Positions 7,783 through 18,916 of a stretch of DNA of 64,000 nucleotides are shown piece after piece. A program made the position numbers and the translations under genes. The stretch is from positions 13,636,001-13,700,000 of the forward strand of contig NC_088347.1 in NCBI RefSeq assembly GCF_036884655.1, written 5' to 3'. Origin of the DNA: Musa acuminata AAA Group. Taxonomy: Eukaryota > Streptophyta > Magnoliopsida > Zingiberales > Musaceae. The number at the start of each line of letters is the position of its first letter. Within the stretch, counting starts at the first letter, position 1. The notes beneath the pieces are model-generated. The model was not told the origin of the DNA. It saw only the letters and a program-made list of their open reading frames with translations, and did not search any database.

Positions 7783-9975
7783 TGTTGAATCTCGGATTTT
7801 GATGATGAAGTCAATTGTCATTTGTTATCTAATCTATGTGTTGAGATAAGTGTGCAGGATTAACTATGATGAGAGTAAGACAAGCAGCAGGTGTTGCGCT
7901 GGAGTCAAGATCATGATCACGTTGGGAGTTCGAGAGTTCGACGGAAGTTCGGACGGTCGTCGGAGGTTCAGCGAGAAAAGATCCGAGAAGTCCAGAAGCT
8001 TGCCAAGCGAAGCTCGTCGGAACTCGCCAAGTGGATCGTCGCAAAGTCCAGGAGTATGCCGAATGTCCGCAGAAGGATCACCGAGGGTTTATCGGATGAT
8101 CGACGGAAGATGGCCGGAAACTCGCCGGAAGAAGCGATTGACGCATCGGAGCAAAGCTGCAGAAGTTGTCTTAGAATTAATCGTAGTTAGCATGATGATT
8201 AAGCTTGAAAATGGGAGGTGATCCCATTAGCTTAATCTTGGGGCAATTGGGCCCCTGAAAAGATTCAAATTTGGCCGAATGGAGCGAACCATTCGGACCC
8301 TGATTGCACCAGGCGGTGCAACCGCCTAGGCCAGGAGGTGCAACCGCCAGGGCTGCGAGGCTGGGCGGTGCAACCGCCCCAGCCAGGAGGTGCAACCGCC
8401 AGGGCTGCGAGGCTGGGCGGTGCAACCGCCCCAGCCAAGAGGTGCAACCGCCCAGAGCTCAGTCTTCGAGCTAGACTGGGCGGTGCAACCTCCTCTGTCA
8501 AGAGGTAGCACCGCCAGAGCTCAAGTTTCGAGCTCTGCCAGGCGGTGCAACCACCGAGCTCAGTCTTCGAGCTCTGGCAGAGAGGTGCATCAGCCTGAGC
8601 TCGGTCTCGAGCTCTGCCAGGTGATGCAACCACCGAGCTCAGTCTTCGAGCTCTGGCAGAGAGGTGCATCAGCCTGAGCTCAGTTTCGAGCTCTGCCAGG
8701 TGATGCAACCACCGAGCTCAGACTTCGAGCTCTGCCAGGCGGTGCAACCATCGAGCTCAGTCTTCGAGCTCTGGCAGAGAGGTGCAATCGCCTGAGCTCA
8801 GTCGTCGAGCTCTACCAGGCGGTGCCACCTCTCCAGTCAAGAGGTGCAACCGCCTGATCCCAGAATTCTGGGATTTGATCGATTTGATCGTTTTGAGCTC
8901 CAAATTTGAACTGGGTTGGGGCCTATAAATACCCCACCCATTCAGCACTGAAAAGATATAGATCCACACCGAATTCTTGATCTTTTCAGTGATTCTAAGA
9001 GCTCAAATTTGTGTAAAGTCCTAAAGTTCTCCTCCTTCTGTTCTTCAAGTTTTGAGTTGTAAAGAGAGGAGAGAAAGGATCTGTAAAGGTTGTCTCCTGA
9101 GCCTGTCAAAAGGAGAGAAACTGTAAAAGGGCAGTTAGCCTTCGCCCATTGAAGGAAGGCAGCTAGTTGACGTCGGTGACCTCGTCGGAGGAGGAAGCCA
9201 AAACTGGAGTAGGTCAAGACTGACCGAACCACTCTAAATCTCTGGTTTGCTTTTACCTTGAGCACTTTATCATTACTGCAAACCTCCTACATTGCTACTG
9301 CCCTCTGCGCCTTTACGAACGAGTTTCTAAGCTCTGATCTTTCAGAATCTGCATTCAAACGTAAATCGTGTTTTCGTACGATCTTCACACTGTGGTTTAC
9401 GCTTACATTCGGATTCCATTTATAACTGCAAATTGCTTTCTACGTAAAACGCTTTTCAAGGTTCAAAACTGCTTTTAGACGCAAAACTACATTTAGACGT
9501 AAAATTACGTTTAGATGTAAAACTGCGTTTAGACGCAAAACTGCGTTTAGACGTAAAACTGCGTTTAGACGTAAAACTGCGTTTAGACGCAAAACTACGT
9601 TTAGACGCAAAACTGCGTTTAGACGTAAAACTGCGTTTAGACGCAAAACTGCGTTTTGACGCAAAACTGCGTTTTGACGTAAAACTGCGTTTGAACGTAA
9701 AACTGCGTTTAGACGTAAAACTGCGTTTAGACGCAAACTGCGCTTAGACGCAAACTGTGCTTAGACGCAAACTGCGCTTAGACGCAAACTGTGTTTAGAC
9801 GCAAACTGCGCTTAGACGCAAAACTGCGCTTAGACACAAACTGCACTGTGATTCTGCTTTTATATCGAAATCATTTTTTATCGGACGAACGCAGCTTTAG
9901 CTTTTAAATTGCTGTAAGATTTCCGCTGCACTAATTCACCCCCCCCCCCCCCTCTTAGTGCTCTCGATCCTAACA
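7783..9975 (+). mobile_element. solo-1: solo LTR (alpha type) inside S1 gag
   Basis: 2,193 bp from TGTTGAATCTCG to GATCCTAACA with TSD TTGCA (7778-7782 / 9976-9980) and no internal region. It contains palindromic modules plus GAGCTC-bounded blocks (8300-8860), TATAAATA at 8924-8931 and the tandem array. It most resembles solo-2. It is probably what remains after LTR-LTR recombination of a full element, since gag sequence resumes immediately. Confidence 0.95.
9466..9845 (+). repeat. 17-18 bp tandem array in solo-1
   Basis: The longest array in the window, about 21 units, of TTTAGACG(T/C)AAAACTGCG, with a run of CTTAGACGCAAACTG(C/T)G variants at the 3' side. Confidence 0.9.
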
Positions 9976-9980
9976 TTGCA

Positions 9981-10948
9981 AAGCTCATGAAGAGCAAGAA
10001 GACATCCTTCCAAAGAACAGGAAGGATATGACACTTAAAACTTCTGAATGCCACTTGAGAGAAAACTCAAGTGATGAGGACTGTGATGATGACTTGGCAC
10101 TTCTGACAAGAAAGTTTAAAAAGTTCTTTAAAAGAAACAAGTTTAAGAATGATGCAAAAATTAAACTTGAACCCAAGAAGGACCAAGTGATCTGCTATGA
10201 ATGCAAAAAGTCAGGACACTACAAGAGTGATTGTCCCCAAGTCAAAAGGAGAACATCAAAGAAGAAGGCTCTTCAAGCAACATGGGATGACTCGAGCGCA
10301 TCTGAAGAAGAGGAGTCTAACACCGAGCAAGTTGCTCATTACGCCTTAATGGCCATTAGAGAGGAGGTAATGAATTTATTAGATGCTGATTTATCTTTCG
10401 ATGAATTATTAAATGCCTTCCATGACTTATTTGATGAATTGAAGATTATCAATAGAAAATACAAATTGCTGAAAAAGGAGCATGATAGTCTTACTTGTGA
10501 TTTTGATAAGTTAAAAATTGAATATCATGATAGTTTAAATACAAGTATCAAATGTCATGATCTAGAAACTCTCCAAAAAGAAAACTCGCTACTTAAGGAT
10601 ACCTTGAAGAAATTCGAGGTTGGTAGCAAGTCATTGAACATGATCCTTGCAAACAAGGGTCACGTTCCAAAAAGAAGTGGAATTGGATTTGTGAGAAGTC
10701 CTCACCTAAATCCAACCACCTTTATAAAAGGCCCCATCTTACATGTTCAACACCAAGCAAAATGTAACTTTTGTTGCAAAATTGGACACAAGACACATTA
10801 TTGTCCATTCAAGAAAATTAGTCCAAACAAATTGATTTGGGTTCCTAAAGGAACCATGACGAATTCTATGCAACATGATAGAAAATCTAGATCTATTTTT
10901 GAGGCACTCAAAAGCAAATGGGTACCTAAACATCATCCTTTCTTGTAG
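9981..10948 (+). pseudogene. gag: S1 gag, C-terminal part with two zinc knuckles
   Basis: Resumes in frame after the TSD copy (KAHEEQEDILPKNRKD...). It contains a first CX2CX4HX4C knuckle, CYECKKSGHYKSDC, then a Ser/acidic patch. A region of heptad-like Leu/Lys/Glu (FDELKIINRKYKLLKKEHDS) suggests a coiled coil. A second knuckle, CNFCCKIGHKTHYC, precedes a basic tail. The knuckles would bind RNA. The frame ends in TAG at 10946-10948, directly before the protease in the same frame; S2 has TAT there. Together with 7167-7782 this is one gag gene broken by solo-1. Confidence 0.9.
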
Positions 10949-12396
10949 AAACCCACACCATCACAAGCTAGGAGCAAGAGATGGTACCTTGATAGTGGAT
11001 GCTCAAGGCATATGACCGGAGATCCATCTCAATTCTCTAAGCTCACTAGCATAGACGAAGGCTATGTCACCTTCGGAGACAACAACAAGGGTAAAATCAT
11101 TGGCAAAGGAACCATAGGTAACAAATCCAACTTCTTTATTGAAGATGTTTTGTTAGTTGATGGTTTAAAACATAACCTCTTGAGCATTAGTCAATTATGT
11201 GATAAAGGATACGTTGTCAAATTCAAATCTAATGCTTGCATCATTGAAAAACCACATAAGAACATGTCTATGATTGCATTAAAACAAAATAACGTATACA
11301 CTATTGACATCAATGATTTGTGTGATGAAATGTGTTTTGCGGTTATGAATGAGGATGCTTGGCTATGGCACAGAAGATTAGGTCATGCTAGCATGAAACT
11401 AATCGATCAAATATCATCTAGAGAACTTGTAAGAGGAATTCCTCATATCAAGTTCATCAAAGATAATGTATGTGATGCTTGCCAATTAGGTAAACAAATT
11501 AAGGGTAGTTTCAAAGCTAAGAATCAAATAAGCACCTCTAGGCCCTTACAATTGATCCATATGGACTTATTCGGACCAATCTCTACTTCAAGTCTTGGAG
11601 GTAGCAAGTACGCCTTTGTCATTGTTGATGACTACAGCAGATATACATGGACCTACTTCTTAAAACAAAAAAATGAATGCTTTAAATATTTTACCAAGTT
11701 TTGTAAACTTGTTCAAAATCAGAAGGGTTCTATGATTTCGTCAATTAGAAGTGATCATGGTGGAGAATTTCAAAACCATGACTTCCAAGAATTCTGTGAA
11801 CTCTATGGATACAACCATAACTTCTCTACTCCAAGAAATCCTCAACAAAATGGGGTAGTAGAAAGAAAAAATCGAAATATACAAGAAATGGCAAGAACCA
11901 TGTTGAATGAACATAGCCTACCCAAATATTTTTGGGCCGAAGCCGTAAACACTGCATGCTATATTTTGAATAGAGTTCTAGTAAGACCCTTACTCACCAA
12001 AACTCCTTATGAGTTATGGAATAACAAAAAACCCAATGTTTCATATTTTAAAGTCTTTGGGTGTAAATGTTTCATCTTAAATGAAAAGGATAACTTAGGA
12101 AAATTCGATGCTAAATCTGATGAAGGAATCTTTCTTGGTTATTCTTCGGTTTCTAAAGCTTTTCGTATTTTCAATAAAAGAACTTTAATTATTGAAGAAT
12201 CCATCCATGTTGTTTTCAATGAGATTTCCGAAATTAGGAAAAATGATCTTGACGATGATGTTAATTTTGATTCTTTGAATTTAAACGAAACCCCGTCTCC
12301 AACTAGCAACTTGGATGCATCCACTTCTCAAATTTCCTTACCCAAGGATTGGAAGTATGTAGATGCTCATCCTCAGGAGCTAATCTTAGGAGACAT
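10949..12396 (+). pseudogene. pol: S1 pol, protease and integrase part (interrupted by N2)
   Basis: Reads on in the gag frame after the TAG. Protease: WYLDSGCSRHMTG, with the catalytic DSG. Integrase: zinc domain HRRLGH...CDACQLGK (H-X4-H...C-X2-C), then a DDE core with Asp in HMDLFGPI, Asp in IRSDHGGEF and Glu in NPQQNGVVERKN. It continues through VSYFKVFGCKCF and DEGIFLGYSS, typical of the copia integrase C-terminal side. About 482 codons without internal stops. N2 inserts after ILGDI; codons beyond 12396 belong to N2. These enzymes cleave Gag-Pol and integrate the cDNA. The catalytic residues look intact, so the damage is the insertion. Confidence 0.93.
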
Positions 12397-14029
12397 TGTT
12401 AGGATCGGAGCAGCACTAAGAGGGGGGGGTGAATTAGTGCAGTGGATTAAAACTTCGGTTTTAGAAAATCTTTCGTACGATAAGAACGGAACTTGAAAAG
12501 CTTAATCTTGAAAGCGTATTCTTAAATATGCACAGCAAAAGTAATAAGGAACTAAAGCATATAAGAAGGTTTGCAATAATGTAAATTGCAATAATGAAAT
12601 GCAAACCAAGGATCACGCCGATTTTAGAGTGGTTCGGTCAAATGACCTACTCCACTTGCGAGGCCCCTCTTCGATGAGGCTCCCACCTTCCACTAGCAAG
12701 TCTCTTGAAATGGAAGGGTAAATACCCCTCTTACAACTCTTTACAAGCGGTTCACTCTCTTACAAAGTTTTAGCAAAAAGAAGGAGGTGAACACTAGCAA
12801 ATTGAAAACAAGACTATCTAAGACTTTTCTAGGGCCTTTCTCTCAAACACTTGCTGCTCAAAAAGTTGTTTTCTCAACTGAGAATAGAGGGGTATTTATA
12901 GGCCTCAAGAGGATTCAAATTTGATCTCCAAAATTTGAATTCCCTTGAGTTCCCGAGGTTGGCGGTGCCACCGCTTGTCGACCGTTGCACTGGCGGTGCC
13001 ACCGCCTGTCCGTGTCAGGCGCTGACAATGCTTGGCGGTGCCACCGCCCAGCTCTTGGGCACTGGGCGGTGCCACCGCCCAGCTCAGGCAGTGCTACCGC
13101 CTATAGTGTTTTCAGCCCAACTACAGTGTTTTTAGCCCACTAGTTGGGCTTCAATCTTGCCCCAAACTAGTCCGAACTTGGGCCCAATTGGCCCCTACTT
13201 GGGTTATAGGATTAACACCTAATCCTAACCCTAATTAACATGCTAACTACGAATTTAAAGACATTTTCTAAGCTATTACAAAGTCCGTAAGTCAAGACTT
13301 CTTCCGGCGAGCTTCCGGCGAACTTCCGACGGTCTTCCGATAAACTCTCGGAAACCATTCTGCGGACTCCCGGCAAGCTCCTAGACTTCACGATTTGATC
13401 TTGGCGAGTTCCAACGAGCTTCTTTGGTAAGCTCCGATCTTTCTCGGTGAGCTCCGCGAACTTCCAACGAACCTTCCGGCGATCTTCCGAAAAACCCTTC
13501 GGCAAGCTCCCTACTCATTCTCAGCTAGTTCCGGCAGCATTCCCGACGAACCTTCGGACTTCCGTCGAACTCTCGAACTCCCAATGAATCCTTCGCGCTT
13601 GACTCCAGCACTTTGTATCGCTTTATGTCTTCATCGTTATCGTAGTTAATCCTGCACACACAATCCAAAACTCTACTTCGATCTAGACAGTTATTACAAC
13701 GCGAATCGACATTCCGTTGCCCGGCACGTCATTGGTTGGCACTTCGTCCAATTCTTCAGCGCATCGTCCTCTCTTGCAGCTTGTTGCCCAATCGGCGGTT
13801 GACCTCTGCAACCCCGATATCCTTGGCGCAATTCCGCTCTCCTTGGCCCGATGCCCAACGTCCGAAGCCTTCTGCCGTCCAATATCCTAACGTGATCTCC
13901 TCCGGCGCAACGTCAATTCCTCATGCGTCAACTGTCTAATCCTGATCGAGTAGACCTGCATCACTCAAAATGCAGTTAAACATCTAAACAGAATCAATTA
14001 GTTTCATCATCAAAATCCGAGATTCAACA
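12397..14029 (-). mobile_element. N2 3' LTR (beta type)
   Basis: 1,633 bp. In plus-strand reading it starts TGTTAGGATCG and ends GATTCAACA. GGCGGTGCCACCGCC palindromes lie at 12955-13105 and the TATA box (TATTTATA on plus) at 12893-12900. It has no 18-bp array. Confidence 0.92.
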
Positions 14030-14063
14030 ATCTCCCCCTTTTTGATGATGACAACTAATTGAT
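13993..14063 (-). other. N2 nested hairpin at terminal PPT / 3' LTR junction
   Basis: Same architecture as N1: 12-bp TCATCATCAAAA / TTTTGATGATGA arms, inner GAGATT / AATCTC stem and the PPT TCTCCCCCTTTTT (minus). The distal arms are AATTAG / CTAATT, different from N1 but still complementary. Confidence 0.8.
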
Positions 14064-16355
14064 GACTATTGGAGTTAACTTTAACTCCCCGGAGTTTAAC
14101 CAAACTCCCCCTATCAATATGCCATTGATAGAACACTTGGATTATCCCAAATCCAAGTAACATTCATCATATGTTATGAAAAACATTTAAACCATCATGC
14201 AAATATAAAATATTCAATTCAATGCATGAAGTCATCAATATACTTCTCCCCCTATGTCATCAACAAAAAGGAGAAGTACCTACTCTTATGTGTTGGTAAT
14301 ATAAATTCAACTCACTGCATGAAAACCATAATATTAAGTTTTATCATCATGCAGTTTTGAAGCTAGAAAATTTAGCAAGTAATGCATCATGCTTAGGACA
14401 TTCAAGCTATCAAGTTTTAGATATGCAAGTTTTACAGCATACAAGATAGCACTTTTGGTAATGTTCAAGATAGTAAGTTCTACATCATGCAAGCTAGCAA
14501 TATTGAGATGTTCAAGAAAGCAACTCTTGCTTCTTGAAATATGCAAATTTGTCAAGTTTTGCTAGATGTGCAAGTTAGCATTTTTGCCTCTTAAGATAGG
14601 AAAGATAGCACATTTGCTTCTTTTGAGATAGCAACTTTTTGCTTCTCTTTAGACTACAAGCTAGCAATTTTTACGATATGTAAGTTTCAATAATATACAA
14701 GCTAGCAAAAATGCCAAACTAGCAAGAGATAATGTTTTACATGAGGCAAGCAAACAATTTGGCAAATGTTACATTTGCATCTTCTCTTTTGAGAAATGCA
14801 ATTTTTGCTTTCATCTTGAATTGTGCAAGCTATTTAGTTTGCTTCTTTTCATGATGTCCACGCTAGAAATTCTTGCTCCCCCTTTGTCATTGTCAAAAAG
14901 AAGGGAAGACCCTTATATCAATTTTCATATTATGACAAAGGTAAGTATCATTCTTATTTGTGCATCATTATATATATTCAAAACATACACAATTTCAATA
15001 ACCTTATTTTTCATGCACGATACCGAAAAATAAATCAATCATCATTAATAAGCATATCATACATGATACTCAAACACTGAAATTTCCAAGCATTTCAATC
15101 ATTGTTTCAATCATCACTATAACTCATCATGCACAAAATGTAAAATCATCTAACATGATACAAACATTTATTTTCAAAATGTTTATCACTATTTTCATGT
15201 ATGATAATAAAATATTCATGATGCATATATCATCACAATACAAAGCAATTGCATGCATAATTTCAAATTATAAACATTTCAAATCATGAAGATATTAACT
15301 TGTCAAATTTCATCCGATCATTCATGATTATAACTTTTCATTTGTATATAAAATAATATCAAGAGTATTTCATGCATAATTTTAATCACCACATAAGGAA
15401 TATCAAGAAGAAAGTAATTGGGTGATGCGATAAACATTTCATGAATACAAGGAATTGTATAGAAATCATATCATGAAAGATTAGAACATATGAATACCAA
15501 AAGATAGGATTTTTTGAAAAACCTACTCATAAATAATCAAAAGAAAATCTTAGGAGATCGAATAATGAAAAAATCTTGATTCATAATAAATCTTAATTTG
15601 TAAATATCACGGAATCAAGATCATGATTTTGAATAAAACTCATTCAAATTCAAATCATCCAAATCATCAAAATCTCAACATTTCTTTCAAGAGATTCAAA
15701 ATGGCATAGATAGTTTTAATGGTCTCTTAGGTAGAAATCAATCAGATAGAGGATTACATTTCATTTTTATAAATTTCTATTCATGTGATTTGCTTCTTAT
15801 GAGCATGCCTTAGTCTTTATATGCCAAATCAATATAAGCATTAAAGTTCAAGATGTAAAGGCAAAATCTTATAAGACAACTCATTTATAAAATATTCATC
15901 ATGTTTATTTTCATGAGATTCATAAGATTGGTAAAATAAATTCATTAATCTCAATAGAATAGAAAATTCATTTCCATTTCATACAATTGATTTCATGTGA
16001 GAGTGTTCAAAGTCTTTTTGTGAAAACATTGTATCATCATTTAAAGTCAAAACATAAGTTTCGTCATAAAGTCGTCAAGACCAAACACATCAAAAATAAA
16101 ACATCATGATATCAAAATACACATGCATGGATTAATCCTAAGCATTATCACATATCATATAACTATAATCCATAATGTTGCATACATCATTCAACATTTC
16201 AAAAACATAACATGCATGAAACCTTATCAATATACTTTTCATGATCAATTTTTTTAATTTTTCAAAGATGCTAAAAAGAGAAACATGATATAATTTTTGA
16301 AAAATAATTTTTATTTTCTATTCCTACTATCTAAATTAGGCACTCATGAAAAACT
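14030..16355 (-). other. N2 non-coding 3' region
   Basis: No supported gene. Reading from the LTR: terminal PPT, palindromes, PPT copies at ~14100, ~14245 and ~14875, the degenerate CTAGCTTG-type array (14335-14870), then AT-rich sequence up to the gag stop. Confidence 0.8.
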
Positions 16356-17300
16356 TCAAGTAATTTCAAAACAATTCAAGAGAGTTGAGTTACTTACCTT
16401 GTAGTCGAAGCCCGTCAAAGCCCAATTCGCCGTTTCACATTTGGAAGTTCTTGATTCATCCTTGGGTGCCTTTCTTTTCTTTGGCCTTTTCCTCCGTTCA
16501 AGTTCATTGTTCATTTTAGATTTTTGTTTAATGAACTTATTAAGAGTTAGTGTTCGAAGTTCAAGTTCATCATTGTCCTCATCACTTGAGTCATCGCTCA
16601 AGTGGTATTCATTTGTCCGAAGTTCCAAATCCTTCCTATTCTTTGGAAGGTGGTTCAAGTGTTCATTGTGTTCATCATGTGCATTGCGCACCATTTCATA
16701 TGTCATCAATGAGCCGATAAGTTCTTCAAGTGGCAAAATATTTAAATCTTTTGTTTCTTGTATTGCCATAACTTTTGATTCCCAAACTTTAGAAAGTGAT
16801 CGTAAAACTTTACTAACAAGTTCAAAATTCGAGAAACATTTGCCAAGAGTTTGTAAACCATTGACGACATCCGTCAAACGGGTGTACATGTTAACAATGG
16901 TTTCGCTCGGCTTCATTTGAAAAAGCTCGAAATCATGCATTAAAATGTTAACTTTCGAGTCTTTGACTCTACTAGTTCCCTCGTGTGTGATTTCAAGTGT
17001 TCGCCAAATATCCAAAGCAGTTTCGCACGTAGAAATCCGATTAAACTCATTTTTATCCAAAGCGCAAAATAAGGCATTCATAGCCTTTGCGTTTAAAGAA
17101 AAATAATTCTTCTCCAAATCCGACCATTCGTTCATCGGTTTAGAGGGAAGTTGAAAACCATTTTCAACAATATTCCATAAATCCAAATTCATAGAAATCA
17201 AGAAAACTCTCATTCGAGTTTTCCAATAAGTGTAGTCCAATCCGTTAAACAACGGTGGACGAAAAACCGATAAGCCCTCTTGAAAGCCAGAAAGAGCCAT
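16356..17300 (-). CDS. gag: N2 truncated Sirevirus-type Gag without zinc knuckle
   Basis: Intact 314-aa ORF. Core motifs are NGLDYTYWKTRMRVFL, LNAKAMNALFCALDKNEF and PLEELIGSLMTYEMV. It has one PKNRKDLELRTNEYHLSDDS module (N1 and N5 have two), then a basic stretch with no Cys knuckle, and ends in the ...FEIT tail. The tail starts at AAGGTAAGTA (GT at 16397-16396), a good match to a plant 5' splice site, although the open frame simply reads through. The gag is nearly identical to that of N4. It was probably an expressed capsid protein of a non-autonomous element; enzymes would come from other copies. Confidence 0.85.
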   Translation of the reverse strand: MALSGFQEGLSVFRPPLFNGLDYTYWKTRMRVFLISMNLDLWNIVENGFQLPSKPMNEWSDLEKNYFSLNAKAMNALFCALDKNEFNRISTCETALDIWRTLEITHEGTSRVKDSKVNILMHDFELFQMKPSETIVNMYTRLTDVVNGLQTLGKCFSNFELVSKVLRSLSKVWESKVMAIQETKDLNILPLEELIGSLMTYEMVRNAHDEHNEHLNHLPKNRKDLELRTNEYHLSDDSSDEDNDELELRTLTLNKFIKQKSKMNNELERRKRPKKRKAPKDESRTSKCETANWALTGFDYKVSNSTLLNCFEIT

Positions 17301-17336
17301 TTCTCTCGGGTGTAAATCCGAAATGAGAAATACCGG

Positions 17337-17348
17337 GCTCTGATACCA
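17337..17348 (-). other. N2 primer binding site
   Basis: GCTCTGATACCA on plus, i.e. TGGTATCAGAGC on minus, 2 nt from the 5' LTR. Confidence 0.9.
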
Positions 17349-17350
17349 AT

Positions 17351-18911
17351 TGTTAGGATCGGAGCAGCACTAAGAGGGGGGGGTGAATTAGTGCAGTGGA
17401 TTAAAACTTCGGTTTTAGAAAATCTTTCGTACGATAAGAACGGAACTTGAAAAGCTTAATCTTGAAAGCGTATTCTTAAATATGCGCAGCAAAAGTAATA
17501 AGGAACTAAAGCATATAAGAAGGTTTGCAATAATGTAAATTGCAATAATGAAATGCAAACCAAGGATCACGCCGATTTTAGAGTGGTTCGGTCAAATGAC
17601 CTACTCCACTTGCGAGGCCCCTCTTCGATGAGGCTCCCACCTTCCACTAGCAAGTCTCTTGAAATGGAAGGGTAAATACCCCTCTTACAACTCTTTACAA
17701 GCGGTTCACTCTCTTACAAATTTTTAGCAAGAAAGAAGGAGGTGAACACTAGCAAATTGAAAACAAGACTATCTAAGACTTTTCTAGGGCCTTTCTCTCA
17801 AACACTTGCTGCTCAAAAAGTTGTTTTCTCAGCTGAGAATAGAGGGGTATTTATAGGCCTCAAGAGGATTCAAATTTGATCTCCAAAATTTGAATTCCCT
17901 TGAGTTCCCGAGGCTGGCGGTGCCACCGCTTGTCGACCGTTGCACTGGCGGTGCCACCGCCCAGCTCAGGCGGTGCTACCGCCTATAGTGTTTTCAGCCC
18001 AACTACAGTGTTTTCAGCCCACTAGTTGGGCTTCAATCTTGCCCCAAACTAGTCCGAACTTGGGCCCAATTGGCCCCTACTTGGGTTATAGGATTAACAC
18101 CTAATCCTAACCCTAATTAACATGCTAACTACGAATTTAAAGACATTTTCTAAGCTATTACAAAGTCCGTAAGTCAAGACTTCTTCCGGCGAGCTTCCGG
18201 CGAACTTCCGACGGTCTTCCGATAAACTCTCGGAAACCATTCTGCGGACTCCCGGCAAGCTCCTAGACTTCACGATTTGATCTTGGCGAGTTCCAACGAG
18301 CTTCTTTGGTAAGCTCCGATCTTTCTCGGTGAGCTCCGCGAACTTCCAACGAACCTTCCGGCGATCTTCCGAAAAACCCTTCGGCAAGCTCCCTACTCAT
18401 TCTCGGCTAGTTCCGGCAGCATTCCCGACGAACCTTCGGACTTCCGTCGAACTCTCGAACTCCCAATGAATCCTTCGCGCTTGACTCCAGCACTTTGTAT
18501 CGCTTTATGTCTTCATCGTTATCGTAGTTAATCCTACACACACAATCCAAAACTCTACTTCGATCTAGACAGTTATTACAACACGAATCGACATTCCGTT
18601 GCCCGGCACGTCATTGGTTGGCACTTCGTCCGATTCTTCAGCGCATCGTCCTCTCTTGCAGCTTGTTGCCCAATCGGCGGTTGACCTCCGCAACCCCGAT
18701 ATCCTTGGCGCAATTCCGCTCTCCTTGGCCCGATGCCCGACGTCCGAAGCCTTCTGCCGTCCAATATCCTAACGTGATCTCCTCCGGCGCAACGTCAATT
18801 CATCATGCGTCAACTGTCTAATCCTGATCAAGTAGACCTGCATCACTCAAAATGCAGTTAAACATCTAAACACAATCAATTAGTTTCATCATCAAAATCC
18901 GAGATTCAACA
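17351..18911 (-). mobile_element. N2 5' LTR (beta type)
   Basis: 1,561 bp, the partner of 12397-14029. It has fewer GGCGGTGCCACCGCC modules (17910-17985), which explains the length difference. It supplies the promoter for N2 gag; the TATA box is intact (TATTTATA on plus, near 17848). Confidence 0.92.
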
Positions 18912-18916
18912 GACAC

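Larger units (their letters stand above)
12397..18911 (-). mobile_element. N2: gag-only non-autonomous element (beta LTR), inside S1 pol
   Basis: Minus-strand element. 3' LTR at 12397-14029, gag at 16356-17300, PBS at 17337-17348, 5' LTR at 17351-18911. TSD is GACAT (12392-12396) versus GACAC (18912-18916), one substitution. The LTRs look nearly identical except for a ~72-bp length difference in the palindromic block (12990-13080), so the insertion is young. It has no pol. Confidence 0.93.

Noticed and set aside
9466..9845. Regularly spaced repeats suggesting a CRISPR array
   Set aside because: Units are contiguous with no unique spacers, and the context is a plant LTR.
12397..12496. Last ~33 codons of the S1 integrase frame
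   Set aside because: They are translated from the inserted N2 LTR, not pol.
13218..13240. CCTAACCCTAA telomere-like motif (also 18105, 41940, 48910 and reverse in 52490, 58675)
   Set aside because: Only about two partial units at a fixed place in beta-type LTRs; not a telomeric tract.
16441..16920. Ser/Leu-rich plus-strand ORF (also 47283-47762)
   Set aside because: Antisense shadow of the N2 and N4 gag genes.
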